DNA of 64,000 nt from Thalassospira xianhensis MCCC 1A02616 (GCF_003326475.1 NZ_JPWA01000023.1:1-64000), one strand, 5' to 3'; counted from the stretch's first letter, positions 7,870 through 16,701 are shown. Numbers and translations: made by a program. Notes: generated by a model from the sequence alone, not told the origin.

Positions 7870-8724
7870 TTACCCTTTGTTCGCTTCGCGCTTGGCGGCG
7901 AAATCTTCGGGGCCGCCCTTCATGACATGCTCATCGATCCACGCGGTGAAGCTGTCACGATCATTGGCGATCTTGTCCCACGCCTTGTAAAACGCGTTGT
8001 CACGCTTGTAATAGCCTTGGGCATAAGACGGATGTGCGCCACCCGGCACCTCGACAATCGCGGTCACCGCCCAGTTCGGCAGCATGACGGCGTTGTAGGG
8101 TACATCGTCAAAGTTATCGACGATCTCCTCGACCGTGATGATCGACTTCTTGGCCGCCAGAACGGCTTCTTTCTGAACCCCGACAATGCCTTCAAACAGG
8201 ACATCGCCCTTCTTGTTGGCTTTCTGGGCATGGACCACGGCAACATCCGGGCGAATGGCCGGAACGGCTGCCAGACTTTCACCAGTGAACGGGCATTCGA
8301 TGAATTTGATGTTCTTGTTCACGCGCGGCAATTCCGCCCCGCGATATCCCTTGAACACCGCACAGGGCAGCCCCGCCGCCCCCGCATCATAGGCGTTCGC
8401 CATTGCCGCATGGCTGTGTTCCTCGATCTCAAGCTTGTGCGGCCAGCCTTCCTGAACCGCATCGCGCAACCGGTGCAACGACCCGACACCGGGGTTCCCG
8501 CCCCACGAAAATACCAGTTTCTTTGCACAACCGGCCCCGATCAGCTGATCATAGATCATATCGGGCGTCATCCGGATCAGGGTCAGATCCCTGATCCTCT
8601 GACGAATGACCTCATGCCCGGCGGCATGCGGAATCAGATGCGTGAAACCTTCCATCGAGACGGTATCGCCATCCTTGATGCAGGATGCGACAGCCTCTTT
8701 AAGCGACATGAAACGTGCAACCAC
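7870..8724 (-). CDS. pcaI: 3-oxoadipate CoA-transferase subunit A
   Basis: 284 residues, the alpha subunit of the same CoA-transferase. It shows the N-terminal SLKEAVASCIKDGDTVSMEGF and the glycine-rich CoA-binding region KLVFSWGGNPGVGSLHR. The start is a GTG at 8724 with AGGAG seven bases upstream; an ATG six codons later is less well placed. The gene heads the second half of the operon, 131 bp after pcaG, across a long hairpin that may set the balance between ring cleavage and CoA steps. Confidence 0.93.
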   Translation of the reverse strand: MVARFMSLKEAVASCIKDGDTVSMEGFTHLIPHAAGHEVIRQRIRDLTLIRMTPDMIYDQLIGAGCAKKLVFSWGGNPGVGSLHRLRDAVQEGWPHKLEIEEHSHAAMANAYDAGAAGLPCAVFKGYRGAELPRVNKNIKFIECPFTGESLAAVPAIRPDVAVVHAQKANKKGDVLFEGIVGVQKEAVLAAKKSIITVEEIVDNFDDVPYNAVMLPNWAVTAIVEVPGGAHPSYAQGYYKRDNAFYKAWDKIANDRDSFTAWIDEHVMKGGPEDFAAKREANKG

Positions 8725-8792
8725 GGTAAAACTCCTGTGGTAACCAGAACAATAAAACGCGGCATATCTCAGCCGGATGCGTTGGAATGATT

Positions 8793-8843
8793 TGGATGGC
8801 TGTGACCACCGGCTTTCCCCAAAGCAGCGAACACAGCCATCCA
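8793..8843 (-). other. Long intra-operon hairpin between pcaG and pcaI
   Basis: TGGATGGCTGTG (8793-8804) and CACAGCCATCCA (8832-8843) form a perfect 12-bp stem with a 27-base loop. No T run follows on the transcribed strand, so it looks like an mRNA processing or stability element rather than a terminator. Confidence 0.6.
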
Positions 8844-8855
8844 GACCGAAGCGAC

Positions 8856-9443
8856 TTACACGTCGAAGAACACGGTTTCCGCGTCCCCCTGCATATGAAT
8901 GTCGATCCGGTATTCAACCCCGGTACGGGTTTCGACACGCTTGGCAATCAGCGTGTCACGGCGATCGGCGGGAACCGATTGCAGGATGTCGTCCTTGGCG
9001 TTAAGTGCTGCCTCGTCATCGAAATAGAAACGGGTAAAGGCATGAACCAGCATGCCGCGCATGAACACGATGACATTGACAAACGGGGCCGTGCCATCGG
9101 CAACAACGCCCGGTTTGACGGTGTCAAAATAAAAGCGGTTCTGCGCGTCCGTGCCGGTACCGCAACGGCCAAGGCCACGGAAACCCGATGATGCAACATC
9201 AACCGGATTTTCGGTATAGGCCCCGTTGGCATCGGCCTGCCAGATTTCGATCATCGCGTCATTGACGACATCGCCATTGCCATCAAGTACCCGGCCGGTG
9301 ATGCGGATATGTTCGCCGTCTGCGTCCGGTCCGGCGATGGTCGTATCGGCAATGTCGGTAAAGTCATACGCGTATTGCCCTGCGGTCAGGCCATAGGCGA
9401 AATACGGACCAACCGTCTGCGAAGGGGTTTCACCATATGCCAT
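8856..9443 (-). CDS. pcaG: Protocatechuate 3,4-dioxygenase alpha subunit
   Basis: 195 residues. The intradiol dioxygenase alpha subunit starts with the family sequence ETPSQTVGPYFAYGL and carries the carboxypeptidase-like beta-sandwich, including IEIWQADANGAYTENP and FDTVKPGVV. Alpha subunits do not bind the iron themselves but form the active-site wall with PcaH; here the PcaH Tyr/His ligand pattern is absent as expected. Only three bases separate it from pcaH, so the two subunits are translated together. Confidence 0.95.
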   Translation of the reverse strand: MAYGETPSQTVGPYFAYGLTAGQYAYDFTDIADTTIAGPDADGEHIRITGRVLDGNGDVVNDAMIEIWQADANGAYTENPVDVASSGFRGLGRCGTGTDAQNRFYFDTVKPGVVADGTAPFVNVIVFMRGMLVHAFTRFYFDDEAALNAKDDILQSVPADRRDTLIAKRVETRTGVEYRIDIHMQGDAETVFFDV

Positions 9444-9446
9444 GAC

Positions 9447-10148
9447 TTAATTCTCCATCGGGGTGGCATTACGTCCGCGCAGGACGATGTCAAACTGATA
9501 ACCAAGGGCAAAGCCTTCCTCGGTCTTCTCGATCGAGAATTTCGAAATCAGGCGTTCGCGTGCTGCCGCGTCCTCGGTGCCCAGGAAAATCGGATCAAGT
9601 TCGAGCAACGGATCGCCCGGAAAATACATCTGGGTCACAAGGCGCGTGGCAAAGCCCGGCCCGAACAGCGACAGATGGATATGGTTCGGACGCCATGCAT
9701 TGAAATGGTTGCCCCACGGATAGGCACCTGGCTTGATGGTATAGAAAACATAATTGCCGTTGGCATCCGTCATGCACCGGCCCGATCCGCGGAAATTCGG
9801 GTCAAGCGGCGCGTCATGCTGATCCAACTTGTGCACATAACGCCCCGCCGCATTGGCCTGCCAGACCTCGACAAGAATGTCGGGCTGCGGGCGGCCATCG
9901 GTATCCATGACCTTGCCATGCACCACAATGCGTTCGCCCAGTGGCTCGCCATTGGTGATGCCGTTCTTGGTCAGATCGAAGTCAAGCTTGCGCACCGATG
10001 CCGGGGCAAAACGCGGGCCGGTGCCCTCGCTCAATCCTGATTTGATCGCAAGTGGTGCCTGCGTCGGGCCGCGCAGGATGGTGGACTTGTAACCGGGTGC
10101 GATAAAGGGGGCGTGGGAACCCCAGTCGCGCGGTTTAAAGGTGGACAT
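9447..10148 (-). CDS. pcaH: Protocatechuate 3,4-dioxygenase beta subunit
   Basis: 233 residues, the iron-bearing subunit that opens the protocatechuate ring between the two hydroxyls. All four Fe(III) ligands of the Pseudomonas enzyme can be matched: Tyr104 (AGRYVHK), Tyr143 (KPGAYPW), and His156 and His158 (RPNHIHLS). The N-terminal arm with PRDWGSHAPFIAPGYKST is also typical. It lies between pcaC and pcaG with almost no gaps. The length matches the family. Confidence 0.96.
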   Translation of the reverse strand: MSTFKPRDWGSHAPFIAPGYKSTILRGPTQAPLAIKSGLSEGTGPRFAPASVRKLDFDLTKNGITNGEPLGERIVVHGKVMDTDGRPQPDILVEVWQANAAGRYVHKLDQHDAPLDPNFRGSGRCMTDANGNYVFYTIKPGAYPWGNHFNAWRPNHIHLSLFGPGFATRLVTQMYFPGDPLLELDPIFLGTEDAAARERLISKFSIEKTEEGFALGYQFDIVLRGRNATPMEN

Positions 10149-10153
10149 GGCGT

Positions 10154-10546
10154 TTACTCTCCCTTGGCGGCCGCATCAATCTCGGCATAGGTTTGTTTGG
10201 CAATGCGGAATGCCGTATTGGCGGTGGGAACACCGGCATAGACCGCAACATGCATCAGAACTTCACGGATATCTTCGCGCGTGGCACCGGTATTGAGCGT
10301 TGCACGGATATGCATCGCCAGTTCTTCTTCATGGCCAAGCCCGGCCAGAAGCGCGATGGTCACAATGCTGCGTTCGCGCTTGGTAAACGCATCGCTGGTC
10401 CAGACACCATTCCAGACATTCTCGGTGATGTAACGCTGAAAACCGGCATCGATTTCCGTGACATTCGCCGATGCGCGATCCACATGGGCATCACCCAGAA
10501 CGGAACGGCGGGTTTTCATACCGACTTCATACCGGTTCTCAGACAA
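10154..10546 (-). CDS. pcaC: 4-carboxymuconolactone decarboxylase
   Basis: 130 residues, single AhpD-like helical domain. It decarboxylates 4-carboxymuconolactone to 3-oxoadipate enol-lactone. The conserved segments FQRYITENVWNGVWTSDAFTKRERS and LAGLGHEEELAMHIRATLNTGATREDIREVLMHVAVYAG are split across the domain, and the two histidines expected in the active site are present. It is a free-standing PcaC rather than the fused PcaL form of some bacteria. The start overlaps the end of pcaD by 8 bp. Confidence 0.95.
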   Translation of the reverse strand: MSENRYEVGMKTRRSVLGDAHVDRASANVTEIDAGFQRYITENVWNGVWTSDAFTKRERSIVTIALLAGLGHEEELAMHIRATLNTGATREDIREVLMHVAVYAGVPTANTAFRIAKQTYAEIDAAAKGE

Positions 10547-11339
10547 GGTTCTTCTCCTTGATAAATCGGTCGATCAACCGGGAAAGCAATTCAGGGGTTT
10601 CAAGGCACGGCAAATGCCCGACCCCGTTTATAAGTTCGAATTCGGCACCGGGGATCATCCCGGCCATCTCGCGCACCACATCGGGCGGTGTCGCCAGATC
10701 ATCCGATCCGCAAACGCAAAGTACCGGCACTGAAATCCGGGTTGCCGCATCGCGCAGATCCCCATCACGAAGGGCAACGCACGTTCCGACATATCCCTCG
10801 ACCGTGGTGCGGACCAGCATGTCGCGATACATCGCGGTTTCAACCGGCCGTTCGCGGCGATATGTCGGCGACAACCATCGTTCGATGATCGCATCGCCAA
10901 GAACCTTGATGCCACCTTCCCTGATGGCATTGATGCGCGTGTTCCAGCCATCCGCATCGCCAAGTTTCGGCGCGGTATCACACAGGATCAGGCCGCGAAC
11001 ACGGGCGGGCACCAGTTCCGCGACCTTCTGCGCAATCAGTCCGCCGACGGACAAACCGCAGATGATGACGTCTTTGACGCCCAGATAATCCAGAAGCCCG
11101 ATCAGGTCATTGGCATGCAGGTCGATAGTGTAATCCGCCCCGCCAATGCCCGACAAACCATGCCCGCGCTTGTCATAGGTTATGACATTGAACCGGTCGG
11201 CAAAGGCCGGGGCAACATCGTTCCAGATACGAAGATCCGTACCCAGCGAATTTGAAAACACCAAAGCCGGGCCGTTTTTTGGGCCGGTCTGGCAATAATG
11301 GATATGTGTCCCGTTGATCGGGGCGACTTGTAGACTCAT
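10539..11339 (-). CDS. pcaD: 3-oxoadipate enol-lactonase
   Basis: 266-residue alpha/beta hydrolase that opens 3-oxoadipate enol-lactone to 3-oxoadipate. Ser97 is the nucleophile in the elbow ICGLSVGGLI, the catalytic His sits in INGVGHLPCLE near residue 244, and the oxyanion region is FSNSLGTDLRIW. It is the first gene of the pcaDCHG-IJF operon, facing pcaQ across a 121-130 bp promoter region that holds the GGTTATG-N24-CATAACT element. Gene order D-C-H-G is the alphaproteobacterial one. Confidence 0.95.
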   Translation of the reverse strand: MSLQVAPINGTHIHYCQTGPKNGPALVFSNSLGTDLRIWNDVAPAFADRFNVITYDKRGHGLSGIGGADYTIDLHANDLIGLLDYLGVKDVIICGLSVGGLIAQKVAELVPARVRGLILCDTAPKLGDADGWNTRINAIREGGIKVLGDAIIERWLSPTYRRERPVETAMYRDMLVRTTVEGYVGTCVALRDGDLRDAATRISVPVLCVCGSDDLATPPDVVREMAGMIPGAEFELINGVGHLPCLETPELLSRLIDRFIKEKNLV

Positions 11340-11385
11340 GTTATTTCCACCCTGACTTGTTACCCATAATCTGGCAGGCGGTTTT

Positions 11386-11423
11386 GGTTATGTAAAATGA
11401 GGATTTGCGTTAATTGCATAACT
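11386..11423. promoter_or_regulatory. Probable PcaQ operator, pcaD/pcaQ side
   Basis: GGTTATG (11386-11392), 24 bases, then CATAACT (11417-11423). The half-site ATAACC/GGTTAT is the one reported for PcaQ in Sinorhizobium, where the two halves are closer (N4). The spacing here puts them about three helical turns apart, suiting a LysR tetramer. The same element precedes the TRAP genes. Confidence 0.65.
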
Positions 11424-11469
11424 ATACAATTATATAAAACAGGAATATCTGATTTCTGGAATGGTACGC

Positions 11470-12411
11470 ATGCTTGATCAACGCATTAAATTCCGCCATC
11501 TGACCTGCTTTCTGGAGGTCGCCCGCCAGCGCAGCGTCGTCAAGGCCGCCGACACATTATCCATCACCCAGCCGGCCGTATCCAAGACCATCCGCGAACT
11601 CGAAGAACATCTTGATGCCCGCCTGTTTGACCGATCCAAACGTGGTGTAACCCTGACCGATTTCGGCAAGGTGTTTTTGCGCTATGCCGGTGCCAGCGTC
11701 ACCGCCCTTCGCCAGGGGGTCGACAGCATCAGCCAGGTCCGCATGCAGGGCGGGCTTTCGATCAATCTTGGTGTTCTGCCAACCGTCGCCGCCAGCGTCA
11801 TGCCAAACGCCATCCGCCGGTTCAAGGCACTAAGCCCCGATACAACGGTCAAGGTCGTGGCCGGGCCAAACGTGATGCTGATGGGCCAATTGCGCGTCGG
11901 CGAACTTGATCTGGTGGTCGGTCGCCTGGCTGAACCCGATCAGATGTCGGGCCTGTCCTTCATACATTTATATTCGGAACATATCTCGCTGGTCGCGCGG
12001 CCCGGTCATCCTTTGCTGGCCGATAAAAACCCGGACATCACCCGCATCCGCGAATTTACCGTTCTGGTCCCGCCCAAGCAGGCGATCATTCATTCAACCG
12101 TCGACAAGATGCTGATTGCACATGGCATCGGCGCCCTGCCCGACCGGATCGAGACCGTTTCGACATCCTTTGGCCGTGCCTTTACCCGCGAAACCGATGC
12201 GATCTGGATCATCTCGAACGGGGCCGTGGCATCCGACATTGCCGAAGGCCATCTTGTCGAATTGCCAATTGATACCAGCGATACCTTTGGCCCCGTGGGC
12301 CTGACCACCCGCATCGACAGCCCGGTATCCCCGCCGGTCGAAATGCTGATCAATGCCGTCCGCGAAGAAGCCGCCCTGCATCACGCGACCCATTCCCGCC
12401 ACGATACATAA
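11470..12411 (+). CDS. pcaQ: LysR-type regulator of protocatechuate genes
   Basis: 313 residues from the preferred ATG at 11470 (MLDQRIKFRHLTCFLEVARQ, the usual PcaQ beginning); the frame also offers ATG 11461. Residues ~5-65 form the LysR winged helix (SVVKAADTLSITQPAVSKTIRELEE split over the recognition helix), and the rest is the substrate-binding domain. In rhizobia PcaQ activates pcaDCHGB in response to 3-carboxy-muconate or the lactone. Divergence from pcaD and the shared operator fit that role. The TRAP transporter downstream runs in the same direction and has the same element, so PcaQ may control it too. Confidence 0.92.
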   Translation: MLDQRIKFRHLTCFLEVARQRSVVKAADTLSITQPAVSKTIRELEEHLDARLFDRSKRGVTLTDFGKVFLRYAGASVTALRQGVDSISQVRMQGGLSINLGVLPTVAASVMPNAIRRFKALSPDTTVKVVAGPNVMLMGQLRVGELDLVVGRLAEPDQMSGLSFIHLYSEHISLVARPGHPLLADKNPDITRIREFTVLVPPKQAIIHSTVDKMLIAHGIGALPDRIETVSTSFGRAFTRETDAIWIISNGAVASDIAEGHLVELPIDTSDTFGPVGLTTRIDSPVSPPVEMLINAVREEAALHHATHSRHDT

Positions 12412-12415
12412 TCAT

Positions 12416-12457
12416 ATGGTTATGAAAACAAGCGCCAATATCATTATACATAACCAT
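12416..12457. promoter_or_regulatory. Probable PcaQ operator before the TRAP genes
   Basis: ATGGTTATG (12416-12424), 24 bases, CATAACCAT (12449-12457): a perfect 9-bp inverted repeat. The core and exact spacing equal the pcaD/pcaQ element, while the 24-base inserts are unrelated, so the match is not a duplicated segment. Confidence 0.65.
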
Positions 12458-12641
12458 GCGGCGACCATTAGATTGATTACAAATTGGCATCACTGCTGTG
12501 CGTAAACGGCAAACATGCGAACAAAAAGAACAATAAAAACAACAAGAAAAACTTCAGGAAAACTTTGCAGATAAAAACGCATCATGGCTGAGACGTTTGA
12601 TGGCGTTTGGCGACGCCAGGGGACGTTCAAAGGAGGAAAGA

Positions 12642-13676
12642 ATGAAAAACATCACGAAATTGCTAACAGGTGCCGCCGTTGCGACCATGGTGTCGTTTGG
12701 CGCACATGCGCAGGAAGTAACCCTGACGATCCATCACTTCCTGGGCCCGAAAGCACCGGCCCAGGCCCAGATGATGGAACCGTGGGCGAAAAAGATCGAA
12801 GAAGAATCAAACGGCCGTATCAAATTTGAAATCTTCCCGTCCATGTCGCTGGGCGGCAACCCGCCGGAACTGTATCGTCAGGTCCGTGACGGTGTCGCCG
12901 ATATCGTCTGGACCTTGCCGGGTTACACCCCGGGCGTATTCCCGCACACCGAAGTTTTCGAACTTCCGGGTGTCCATTTGGGGGATGCACGCGCGACCAA
13001 CCTCGCGATCTGGGACATGATGGAAGACATGGCACCGGACCTTAAAGACATCCATCCGCTGGCCGTTCACGTTCATGCCGGTCAGGCCATCCACCTGACG
13101 GAAAAAGAAGTCCGCACCGTTGCCGACGTCAAAGGTCTTAAATTGCGTACGCCGACCCGTACCGGTTCCTGGGTGATTGAATCCTGGGGCGCAGAACCGG
13201 TTGGCATGCCGGTCCCGGCCCTGCCGCAGGCCATGTCGCTTGGTGTGGTTGACGGCGGCCTTGTGCCGTTCGAAGTCGTCCCGCCGCTCAAACTGGCTGA
13301 ACTGGTTTCCTACTCGGTCGAAGGCCAGGGCGTTAATTCCCGCTTTGGGACCTCGGTCTTCCTGTTCGCCATGAACAAGGACCGTTACGACAGCCTGCCG
13401 GACGATCTCAAGGAAATCATCGACCGTAACTCCGGTCGCGATTTTGCCGCCCAGATCGGTGACGTTTTCAACAATGTCGAAGAAGTCGGCAAGAAAATGA
13501 TCAACGATGGCAAGGGTCAGGTTGTTGAACTGACCCCGGAAGAAAAAGCAACGTTTGACGATGCATCCGCATCGGTTGTTGATCGCTGGATCGAAGAAGC
13601 AAAGTCGAACGGCATCGACGGTGCCGCACTGGTCGAAAAGGCCAAAGCCGCCGTTCTCGCCAATACCAAACAGTAA
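12642..13676 (+). CDS. TRAP transporter solute-binding protein (DctP type)
   Basis: 344 residues beginning with a clear signal peptide (MKNITKLLTGAAVATMVSFG, cut after AHAQ). The ATG at 12642 has a strong AAAGGAGGAAAG before it. The DctP family landmarks follow: FHFLGP-like start, GRIKFEIFPSMSLGG, and the conserved arginine in LKLRTPTRTGS that binds the substrate carboxylate. It works in the periplasm with DctQ and DctM, powered by a sodium gradient. Its place behind pcaQ and the shared operator suggest an aromatic acid such as protocatechuate or 4-hydroxybenzoate as substrate; that is inference. Confidence 0.9.
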   Translation: MKNITKLLTGAAVATMVSFGAHAQEVTLTIHHFLGPKAPAQAQMMEPWAKKIEEESNGRIKFEIFPSMSLGGNPPELYRQVRDGVADIVWTLPGYTPGVFPHTEVFELPGVHLGDARATNLAIWDMMEDMAPDLKDIHPLAVHVHAGQAIHLTEKEVRTVADVKGLKLRTPTRTGSWVIESWGAEPVGMPVPALPQAMSLGVVDGGLVPFEVVPPLKLAELVSYSVEGQGVNSRFGTSVFLFAMNKDRYDSLPDDLKEIIDRNSGRDFAAQIGDVFNNVEEVGKKMINDGKGQVVELTPEEKATFDDASASVVDRWIEEAKSNGIDGAALVEKAKAAVLANTKQ

Positions 13677-13703
13677 TCTTTTCAAGTTACTGGCAAATCT
13701 GAC

Positions 13704-13734
13704 GGGGTCACGTATCATATATTTGCGTGACCCC
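13704..13734 (+). other. Intercistronic hairpin after the TRAP binding protein
   Basis: GGGGTCACG and CGTGACCCC form a 9-bp stem with a 13-base loop, without a T run. Such hairpins often protect the abundant binding-protein part of the mRNA. Confidence 0.6.
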
Positions 13735-13759
13735 TCATTCCCGCAAGATTGTATGACAC

Positions 13760-14263
13760 ATGAAACACGTGCTGAATAAGGCCGCATCCTGGTTTGCCGT
13801 GGCTGGCGGTTTTTTGGCCCTGCTGATTGCCGTGGTCACGATCGTGAACGTTACCGCATTCGGCCTGGACAAGATTGCGCGCCTGTTTGGTGCCAATTTC
13901 CCGGCAATTATCGGCTATGAAGACTTCGTCAGTATGATTGTCAGCTCGGCAGCCCTGATGTTCTTCCCCTATTGCCAGACCCGCTACGGCCATGTCGCCG
14001 TCGATGTCTTTATCAAAATGTTTCCCCAATGGTTCGCGCGCGGCGTGGATATCATCTCGGGCGTCCTGATGACGCTTCTGGCCCTGTTCCTTGGCTATAT
14101 GATGGTCCACGGCCTGATCGAAGTGCGCAGCGACAATACCCTGTCGGCAATTCTGGGTTGGCCGATCTGGCCGTTCTATGTGCCGGGCATCGTATCGATG
14201 TTCCTGTGGGCGCTGATTGCCGCAAGCCAGATTTTCGAAAGCGAGGCCCCGGCCAATGTCTGA
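13760..14263 (+). CDS. TRAP transporter small permease (DctQ type)
   Basis: 167 residues with four hydrophobic helices (roughly 10-35, 50-70, 95-120, 130-155), the DctQ pattern. It includes FEDF-like GYEDFVSMIVSSAALMF and the conserved RYGHVAVDVF loop. It is the small membrane subunit of the TRAP importer. No strong ribosome-binding site is visible before ATG 13760. The final codons overlap the DctM start by 8 bp. Confidence 0.88.
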   Translation: MKHVLNKAASWFAVAGGFLALLIAVVTIVNVTAFGLDKIARLFGANFPAIIGYEDFVSMIVSSAALMFFPYCQTRYGHVAVDVFIKMFPQWFARGVDIISGVLMTLLALFLGYMMVHGLIEVRSDNTLSAILGWPIWPFYVPGIVSMFLWALIAASQIFESEAPANV

Positions 14264-15647
14264 ACGCGAATTAATCGGCCTTGGCGGTCTTGCACTGCTG
14301 TTCTTTATTCTCGCACTGCGCGTTCCTGTCGGCCTTGCCATGATCGGTGTCGGAATTGGCGGCAACTATGTGCTCAGCCTGTTCTTCCCGTTCCTGCGCT
14401 TTGAACCCTATCTGCAACAGTTCAAATCCCTGTTTTACGGGATTGTGTCAAACTATGAACTGTCCGTCGTGCCGCTGTTTGTCCTGATGGGCTATCTCGC
14501 CAGTCAAGCCAATCTGTCACGCGATCTGTTTCAGGGCGTAAACGCCATTCTGGGTCGTTTCCGCGGTGGCGTTGCCATGGCTGCCATCGGGGCGTGCGCC
14601 GGGTTTGGTGCGGTTTGCGGATCATCGCTTGCCACCGCATCCACCATGGGCAAGGTCGCACTGCCCGAATTGCGCCGTCTGAATTATTCGCCGCGCCTTG
14701 CCACCGGCACCCTTGCCGCGGGCGGCACGCTTGGCATCCTGATCCCGCCATCGGTCGCACTTGTGATCTATGCCGTCACGGTCGAGGCATCGATCATCCA
14801 GATGTTCCAGGCGGCCATCATTCCCGGCCTGATCGCGGTTGCGTTCTTTATGGGGGTGATTGCCATTCAGGTCCGCCTGAATCCAAGCCTCGCCCCGATC
14901 CCCGAACCGATGGAACCGGCGGAACGCCGCGAGGCATTGCTGCGCCTGATCCCGGTCATGGTGATTTTCGGATCGATCATTCTCGGTCTTGGGGCCGGTC
15001 TGTTTACGCCGACCCCGGCGGCTGGTGTGGGTGTGTTTGCCATTCTGGTTTACGGTGCCTATATGCGCCTGCGCGGCAAGGGTGGCCTGACATTTTCCGG
15101 TCTGAAACAGTCGCTGCGCGATACGGCTGTCACCACCTCGATGATCTTCTTCATCCTGCTGGGTGCCGAAATCCTTAAAGGTTTCTTCAGCCGTGCCAAC
15201 CTTCCGGCCTATATGGCCGAGGCCGCCGCAACCAGCGGCCTTGATCCGTGGCTGATCATGGTTCTGATGCTGCTCGCCCTGATCGTTCTGGGCTGCTTCA
15301 TGGAAAGCCTGTCGATGATCGTTGTGATCATCCCGTTCTTCTGGCCGGCCCTGGTCGATATCAATGGCGGCGATTGGGCGACTGCGGCAACGGCTGCCTA
15401 TGGCATGGGGGCGGAGGATCTTAAAATCTGGTTCGGTATTCTGGCCCTGATTGTCGTGGAGCTTGGATTGATAACGCCACCGGTGGGATTGAATGTGTTC
15501 ATCATCAACGCCCTTGCCGATGGCGTCCCCATGAGCCAGACCTTCCGCGGTGTCATGCCCTTCTTTGCGGCGGAAATCCTGCGCATTCTGCTGCTGATCT
15601 TTGTGCCGGTGCTGACCCTGTTTGTGCCGACATTGCTCGGCGGTTAG
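14256..15647 (+). CDS. TRAP transporter large permease (DctM type)
   Basis: 463 residues with about 12 hydrophobic helices, the transport subunit of a TRAP importer. DctM signatures include ACAGFGAVCGSSLATASTMG and AGGTLGILIPPSVALVIYAV, and LGLITPPVGLNVFIIN near the end. The start at ATG 14256 overlaps the dctQ stop (AATGTCTGA), so the two are translationally coupled. The gene ends before a strong terminator. Confidence 0.92.
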   Translation: MSERELIGLGGLALLFFILALRVPVGLAMIGVGIGGNYVLSLFFPFLRFEPYLQQFKSLFYGIVSNYELSVVPLFVLMGYLASQANLSRDLFQGVNAILGRFRGGVAMAAIGACAGFGAVCGSSLATASTMGKVALPELRRLNYSPRLATGTLAAGGTLGILIPPSVALVIYAVTVEASIIQMFQAAIIPGLIAVAFFMGVIAIQVRLNPSLAPIPEPMEPAERREALLRLIPVMVIFGSIILGLGAGLFTPTPAAGVGVFAILVYGAYMRLRGKGGLTFSGLKQSLRDTAVTTSMIFFILLGAEILKGFFSRANLPAYMAEAAATSGLDPWLIMVLMLLALIVLGCFMESLSMIVVIIPFFWPALVDINGGDWATAATAAYGMGAEDLKIWFGILALIVVELGLITPPVGLNVFIINALADGVPMSQTFRGVMPFFAAEILRILLLIFVPVLTLFVPTLLGG

Positions 15648-15670
15648 CAACGCGCATCATAAGCTTCCGA

Positions 15671-15700
15671 AAAGCCCGCCCGATCTGGCGGGCTTTTCTT
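15671..15700 (+). terminator. Terminator of the TRAP operon
   Basis: AAAGCCCGCC pairs with GGCGGGCTTT around a six-base loop, followed by TCTTTTGG. Located 23 bp after dctM. Confidence 0.85.
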
Positions 15701-15749
15701 TTGGTCAAACCCGAAAACCGCTAGACTGTCCCAAAGCAAACAGCAAAAC

Positions 15750-16670
15750 ATGATCATGGTCGCAACCCGCAACAGCATTCCGGTCTACAAGCTTTACGGT
15801 GAAACCGGCGAAACCGCGCCCGGAACCGCCGAGCAGATTGCCATTTCCGAACCGGAATTCTTCCATCTCGAAAGCATCCCGTCGCGATCCAAACTGCATG
15901 ACCTGCACATTCAGCCGCACCGTCATGCCAATCTGTTTCAGCTGCTTTACATCACACGCGGCCACGCCGGGATCGAATTTGACGACCGGCAATTCACCAT
16001 GCAGGTCGGGCAGATACTCACCATGCCGCCCGGCACCGTTCACGGCTTTCGCTTCAGCCCCGATATCGATGGCTGGGTCATTTCACTGACCGATTACCAT
16101 TTGCAGGAAATCCTTTCCCCCGCCCCCAAACTGTTTGCGCGCCTCGACCGGCCGCTTTGTGTCGATGGATCAGGAACCGCCGATCAGCCCGGCCCGACCG
16201 ATTTCCTGATCCGTCAACTGGTCGCGGAATATTACGGACATAATACCGGGCGGTTATATGCACTGCGCAACATATTGGGGTTGCTGCTGCTGGCCATCGG
16301 GCGCGATGCCCCGTCGGGCGATCCCGCACGGCTCAGCCGCAAGGAACAGAAAACTGCGAAGTTCCGCAAATTCCAGTCACTGATCGAAACCTTCTACAAG
16401 CAGCACAAGCCGCTGGAATTTTACGCCCGTGAAATCGGCATCACCACCACACAGCTAAACCGCATCGCCAAGGACATCTATGGCATGACCGCCATCGAAG
16501 TCGTCCATCACCGCCTGATCCTGGAGGCCAAACGCACCCTGATCTATACCGACATCGCGGTTCAGCAGATCGCTGATGAACTGGGCTTTCGCGATGCCGG
16601 ATATTTTTCACGCTTTTTCGCCAAAAAGGCCGCGATGTCACCGATGCAATTCCGACAGGACCACCGATAA
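15750..16670 (+). CDS. AraC-family regulator, PobR/PobC-like
   Basis: 306 residues: an N-terminal cupin-like sensor (PHRHANLFQLLYITRGHAGI, then MPPGTVHGFRF) and a C-terminal double helix-turn-helix (residues ~215-303) ending QIADELGFRDAGYFSRFFAKK and MSPMQFR. The shape matches the AraC-type activators of 4-hydroxybenzoate hydroxylase genes. pobA lies 15 kb away with no regulator beside it, so this protein is a candidate for its control; it could also act on the adjacent TRAP genes. It begins at ATG 15750 or the ATG two codons later. Confidence 0.8.
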   Translation: MIMVATRNSIPVYKLYGETGETAPGTAEQIAISEPEFFHLESIPSRSKLHDLHIQPHRHANLFQLLYITRGHAGIEFDDRQFTMQVGQILTMPPGTVHGFRFSPDIDGWVISLTDYHLQEILSPAPKLFARLDRPLCVDGSGTADQPGPTDFLIRQLVAEYYGHNTGRLYALRNILGLLLLAIGRDAPSGDPARLSRKEQKTAKFRKFQSLIETFYKQHKPLEFYAREIGITTTQLNRIAKDIYGMTAIEVVHHRLILEAKRTLIYTDIAVQQIADELGFRDAGYFSRFFAKKAAMSPMQFRQDHR

Positions 16671-16701
16671 CATCCCGGCCTTGATATGTCGTTATTAAGG
16701 A

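Noticed and set aside
12807-13787. Long minus-strand open frame opposite the TRAP binding protein
   Set aside because: Antisense of a strongly supported gene; no ribosome site or motif.
14622-15650. Long minus-strand open frame opposite the DctM gene (342 codons)
   Set aside because: It is rich in His, Gln and Asp with no motif, a mirror of the G+C-rich coding strand; DctM has clear family motifs.
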